A stretch of 7,297 bases of DNA, taken from contig DAHXLU010000086.1 of assembly GCA_027365835.1 (NCBI GenBank), positions 1 through 7,297 of the forward strand. The letters are read 5' to 3'. Both the position numbers and the translations under genes were made by a program. The stretch is from JAJZMA01 sp021850405. GTDB lineage: Bacteria > Chloroflexota > Dormibacteria > Aeolococcales > Aeolococcaceae. Below are positions 5,376 through 7,297 of this stretch, piece by piece. The first letter of the stretch is position 1. The number at the start of each line of letters is the position of its first letter. The notes beneath the pieces are model-generated. The model saw only the letters and a program-made list of their open reading frames with translations. It had not been told where the DNA came from and searched no databases.

Positions 5376-5933
5376 TCAGCTTACGGGAGCACTTTTGCGG
5401 GCCGTGTACGCGGCGGCCATCCCCTCGTAAATATCCAGGGTACCCTGATGCAGACCAATCTCCTTGGGAAGCCCACTGCGAACATGGGCAACCTTGGTTC
5501 TCGTCAGCTCCCTATCGAGTGCCTGCACGTACGTGCGCCCCCATTCAATGGCGCGGGTGATGACAAACTCCGGGACGCTGAAGTATATATCCCCCTTGGT
5601 TCCCCGCTGCCCTATCCGCACCTCTGGCTGTGCCTCCCGGCGTAACCGGATCACCTCAGCGCGCAACCGCTGGCACTCGTTGTCCAGCGTGGCGAGACGC
5701 GCGCTCATAACGCGCTGGGTGTCAGCCGACACCGCCCACATCTCTGGGGTGGATTCGCGTACGCAGGCCTGCACCCAACGGCTGAGTGAAATGCCGGACT
5801 CCTCTGCCTTCAACCTGGCCGCTTCATACTCCGCCCGATACAGGTAGATTGTCACCGCGCGCCCGTTCAGGCGGATGGAGGATGGAGGGGTCTCCTCCCA
5901 CGGCTTGGCCCTGGGCCCTGTGTGCACGGTCAC
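5376..5933 (-). CDS. Ribbon-helix-helix-like DNA-binding protein with coiled coil
   Basis: A 185-residue protein. The GTG start (5933-5931) overlaps the helicase stop in a GTGA junction, so the two are co-transcribed and probably translationally coupled. Residues 26-60 have the CopG-like order: strand AVTIYLYR, helix AEYEAARLKAEESG, turn, and helix SLSRWVQACVRE. The AEESGISLSRW signature is common in plasmid and phage ribbon-helix-helix proteins. Residues 72-101 (VMSARLATLDNECQRLRAEV and onward) look like a dimerising coiled coil. Residues 104-185 form a mixed alpha/beta domain that I do not recognise. Likely roles are replication or partition control, relaxosome-type DNA binding, or repression. 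Pairing with a helicase favours work at the element's DNA. Residues 39-52 are encoded by the 45 bp found inverted at the right edge of the window. Confidence 0.85.
   Translation of the reverse strand: MTVHTGPRAKPWEETPPSSIRLNGRAVTIYLYRAEYEAARLKAEESGISLSRWVQACVRESTPEMWAVSADTQRVMSARLATLDNECQRLRAEVIRLRREAQPEVRIGQRGTKGDIYFSVPEFVITRAIEWGRTYVQALDRELTRTKVAHVRSGLPKEIGLHQGTLDIYEGMAAAYTARKSAPVS
5776..5820 (+). repeat. Inverted repeat copy A (within the ribbon-helix-helix-like gene)
   Basis: These 45 bases are the perfect reverse complement of 7253-7297. In the host gene they encode residues 39-52 of the DNA-binding helices on the minus strand. The match stops sharply at 5820/7253 on one side and is cut by the window edge on the other, so its full length is unknown. 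Confidence 0.9.
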
Positions 5934-7282
5934 ACCACCCCCAGGTAACGATGTGGGTGCAGGTCCATGTCACCGAAGTTCCGGTAGGTACGAAGCCGTT
6001 CATGGAGCTGCATCTTTAGGGAATGGGAACCCATGTCAGACAGGTCGTAGACCACCGACGAACGCTTACCCGGGCAGACACGCATCACGCGCCCCACCTG
6101 CTGGCGGAGACGGAGTGGTGAGCGCCCCGGTGCGACGAGGATCAGGCAATCGACCTCGGGGAGATCCAGCCCCTCGTCGGCCAGCTTGGTGGCCACCAAC
6201 GCCACGCCCGGGTGGGAACGTATGGCTTGTAGAAGAGCGGCCCTCCGCCCGCGCTCCTCAGCGCCATCCATAGAGGAACACCGGACGCCCGCCCTGCGGA
6301 TCAGCGCAGCCAGAAGGGCGGCGTGCTGAACCAACTCGACAATGACCAGCACCCGCCGCCCACGCCCGGCCTCACGCACCACAAGTCTGGTGACGATGGC
6401 GTTACGCTGCGCACTCTGGGCACGGGCGGACTGAAACCGGTCCCAACCCAGGGATGGTGTGGCACGGAATCCGGTGAATACCACCTCGATCCGCGGCAAT
6501 ATCAGCCGCCCAGCCTTAACCAATACGGATACCGGTATCTCGGTGGTCGGACCGGTGAGCGCGGGGATAACCGCCCCCAAGCCATCGCCACGCTCGGGTG
6601 TCGCCGTCAGCCCGAGCCGGTAGCGTCCAGGGCAGCTCTTCAACACTTCAATAAAACTACGTGCTGGTAAGTGATGGCATTCGTCGCCGATCACCGTACC
6701 CACCCGTGCACCGATCTCCCTGGCCAGGTGCGGATACCTGGCCAGCGTCTCTACGGTAGCGACCGTTAGATGGGTACCAGCATGGCGGCTGTGCTGGTCG
6801 ATGAGGCCGAAAGCGGAGTCATCAAGCATAAAAAGCTTGCGGGCGCGAGCCAGCGCCTGATCTGCGAGGTCAAGGGAGGTAACCAGCCATAAGCACGGTT
6901 GCCTGAGACTGGCAGCAAAGGCCAGCCCCGTCTCGGTCTTCCCGGCGCCGGGAGGGGCTATAAGCGTACCACCGCCTGCCCACCGCACACGTTCCAGCAC
7001 CTGGCGCTGATAATCGTATAACTCCCCCAGCCAGTGCCAGTCCACAGCCGGACGCACCAACCTCCGATCACGTACCCGCAGATTCGGAACCCGAGCCCGA
7101 ACCGCGGGCAGTAGTCCACGAGGTATGAACAGCCAGTCTCCTACCTCTGACCAGGTGCGGAACTCCCGGTCCGCCGGGGTTGGGACCCTCCCCCGGCGGC
7201 GCCAGGTGGACATGGCCTGCAGGTCAGGGGCGTAGCGACCTGGGCGGTATATGGCCAGGTTGAAGGCAGAGGAGTCCGGCAT
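5930..7282 (-). CDS. SF2 DExH-box helicase (SSL2/UvsW-like)
   Basis: An ATP-dependent DNA or RNA translocase with all core SF2 motifs, counting from ATG at 7282 (450 residues). There is a Q-like LYDYQRQVL (88-96), Walker A APPGAGKT (109-116), motif Ia around LWLVTSLDLADQ (131-142), DECHH (200-204), TATPER (226-231), TKLADEGLDLP (365-375) and QQVGRVMR (394-401). An N-terminal stretch, DWLFIPRGLLPAVRARV (49-65), is typical of single-chain phage and plasmid relatives. Such proteins act in replication restart, recombination or branch migration. No nuclease or methylase partner is present, so a restriction R subunit is unlikely. The stop overlaps the next gene's start. The N-terminus is uncertain: the first ten or so residues lie in a 45-bp inverted repeat, the frame stays open to the window edge, and ATG at 7213 (MSTWRRRGRV) is an alternative start. 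Confidence 0.93.
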   Translation of the reverse strand: MPDSSAFNLAIYRPGRYAPDLQAMSTWRRRGRVPTPADREFRTWSEVGDWLFIPRGLLPAVRARVPNLRVRDRRLVRPAVDWHWLGELYDYQRQVLERVRWAGGGTLIAPPGAGKTETGLAFAASLRQPCLWLVTSLDLADQALARARKLFMLDDSAFGLIDQHSRHAGTHLTVATVETLARYPHLAREIGARVGTVIGDECHHLPARSFIEVLKSCPGRYRLGLTATPERGDGLGAVIPALTGPTTEIPVSVLVKAGRLILPRIEVVFTGFRATPSLGWDRFQSARAQSAQRNAIVTRLVVREAGRGRRVLVIVELVQHAALLAALIRRAGVRCSSMDGAEERGRRAALLQAIRSHPGVALVATKLADEGLDLPEVDCLILVAPGRSPLRLRQQVGRVMRVCPGKRSSVVYDLSDMGSHSLKMQLHERLRTYRNFGDMDLHPHRYLGVV

Positions 7283-7297
7283 TTCACTCAGCCGTTG
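7251..7297 (+). other. Possible fragment or start of a second ribbon-helix-helix-like gene, opposite strand
   Basis: On the plus strand an ATG at 7251 opens a frame reading MARLKAEESGISLSR up to the edge, identical to residues 39-52 of the DNA-binding protein. A TAG at 7233 closes the frame upstream. The five residues before the ATG (RPGRY) loosely align with RAEYE of that protein. It could be a divergent paralogue, a duplicated fragment, or a chimera artefact. Confidence 0.25.
7253..7297 (-). repeat. Inverted repeat copy B (right window edge)
   Basis: Reverse complement of 5776-5820, identical over 45 bases and reaching the last base of the window. It covers the first codons of the helicase frame as read, which casts doubt on that start. 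Confidence 0.9.

Noticed and set aside
6528..6539. 12-bp perfect palindrome gataccggtatc
   Set aside because: It lies inside the conserved helicase frame and is a single copy with no surrounding repeats. Probably a coincidence of codons.
5930..7282. Helicase as a restriction-modification or defence-system subunit
   Set aside because: Only a single-chain SF2 core is visible, with no nuclease domain, methylase or specificity gene nearby. Phage/plasmid-type replication or repair helicase is the simpler reading.
1..7297. tRNA, rRNA, CRISPR repeats, insertion-sequence ends
   Set aside because: I looked for cloverleaf-like segments, regularly spaced repeats and transposase motifs and saw none. 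The only long repeat is the 45-bp inverted pair.

Overview
This is a GC-rich (roughly 60% or more by eye), almost fully coding window in which every gene I can support lies on the minus strand, so transcription runs from right to left. Shine-Dalgarno sequences of the AAGGAGG, AGGGAGG and AGGAGG type precede several starts, and genes are joined by GTGA, ATGA and TGATG overlaps. This is normal bacterial or archaeal gene organisation, most likely bacterial. No host marker, rRNA, tRNA, metabolic gene, transposase or CRISPR array is visible. Compact one-strand layout, a lone helicase, small DNA-binding-like proteins, coiled-coil proteins, small membrane proteins and a large Trp/Asn/Gly-rich protein point to a virus, plasmid or integrated mobile element rather than a chromosomal region.

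Right part (about 5376-7297): an SF2 DExH helicase is coupled by a 4-base GTGA overlap to a ribbon-helix-helix-like protein with a coiled coil. A 45-bp stretch of that second gene (5776-5820) recurs perfectly inverted at the extreme right end (7253-7297), covering the apparent helicase start. This is either a real inverted duplication or an assembly or amplification chimera.

Central gap (5252-5375): this is the largest intergenic space, AT-rich for the window. It holds a candidate promoter and an imperfect hairpin that includes half of the next ribosome binding site. It probably starts a second transcription unit.

Left part (1-5251): a co-directional run of unrecognised genes. In order of transcription they are a possible ribbon-helix-helix-like protein; an acidic, Gly-rich plus helical protein; a 401-residue coiled-coil protein; a 143-residue protein with a HEHCHQH cluster; a doubtful 43-residue ORF; a coiled-coil protein with a membrane tail; a small Gly/Ala-rich membrane protein; and a large protein (at least 419 residues) running off the left edge. 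The large protein looks structural and beta-rich. It is easy to miss, because its stop lies outside the window and GC-rich antisense frames cover it.

My working hypothesis is one replication or maintenance unit (helicase plus DNA-binding protein) and one structural or membrane unit ending in a candidate capsid or surface protein, as in a tailless or membrane-containing virus. Only the helicase is assigned by clear family motifs. The structural and viral reading is inference.
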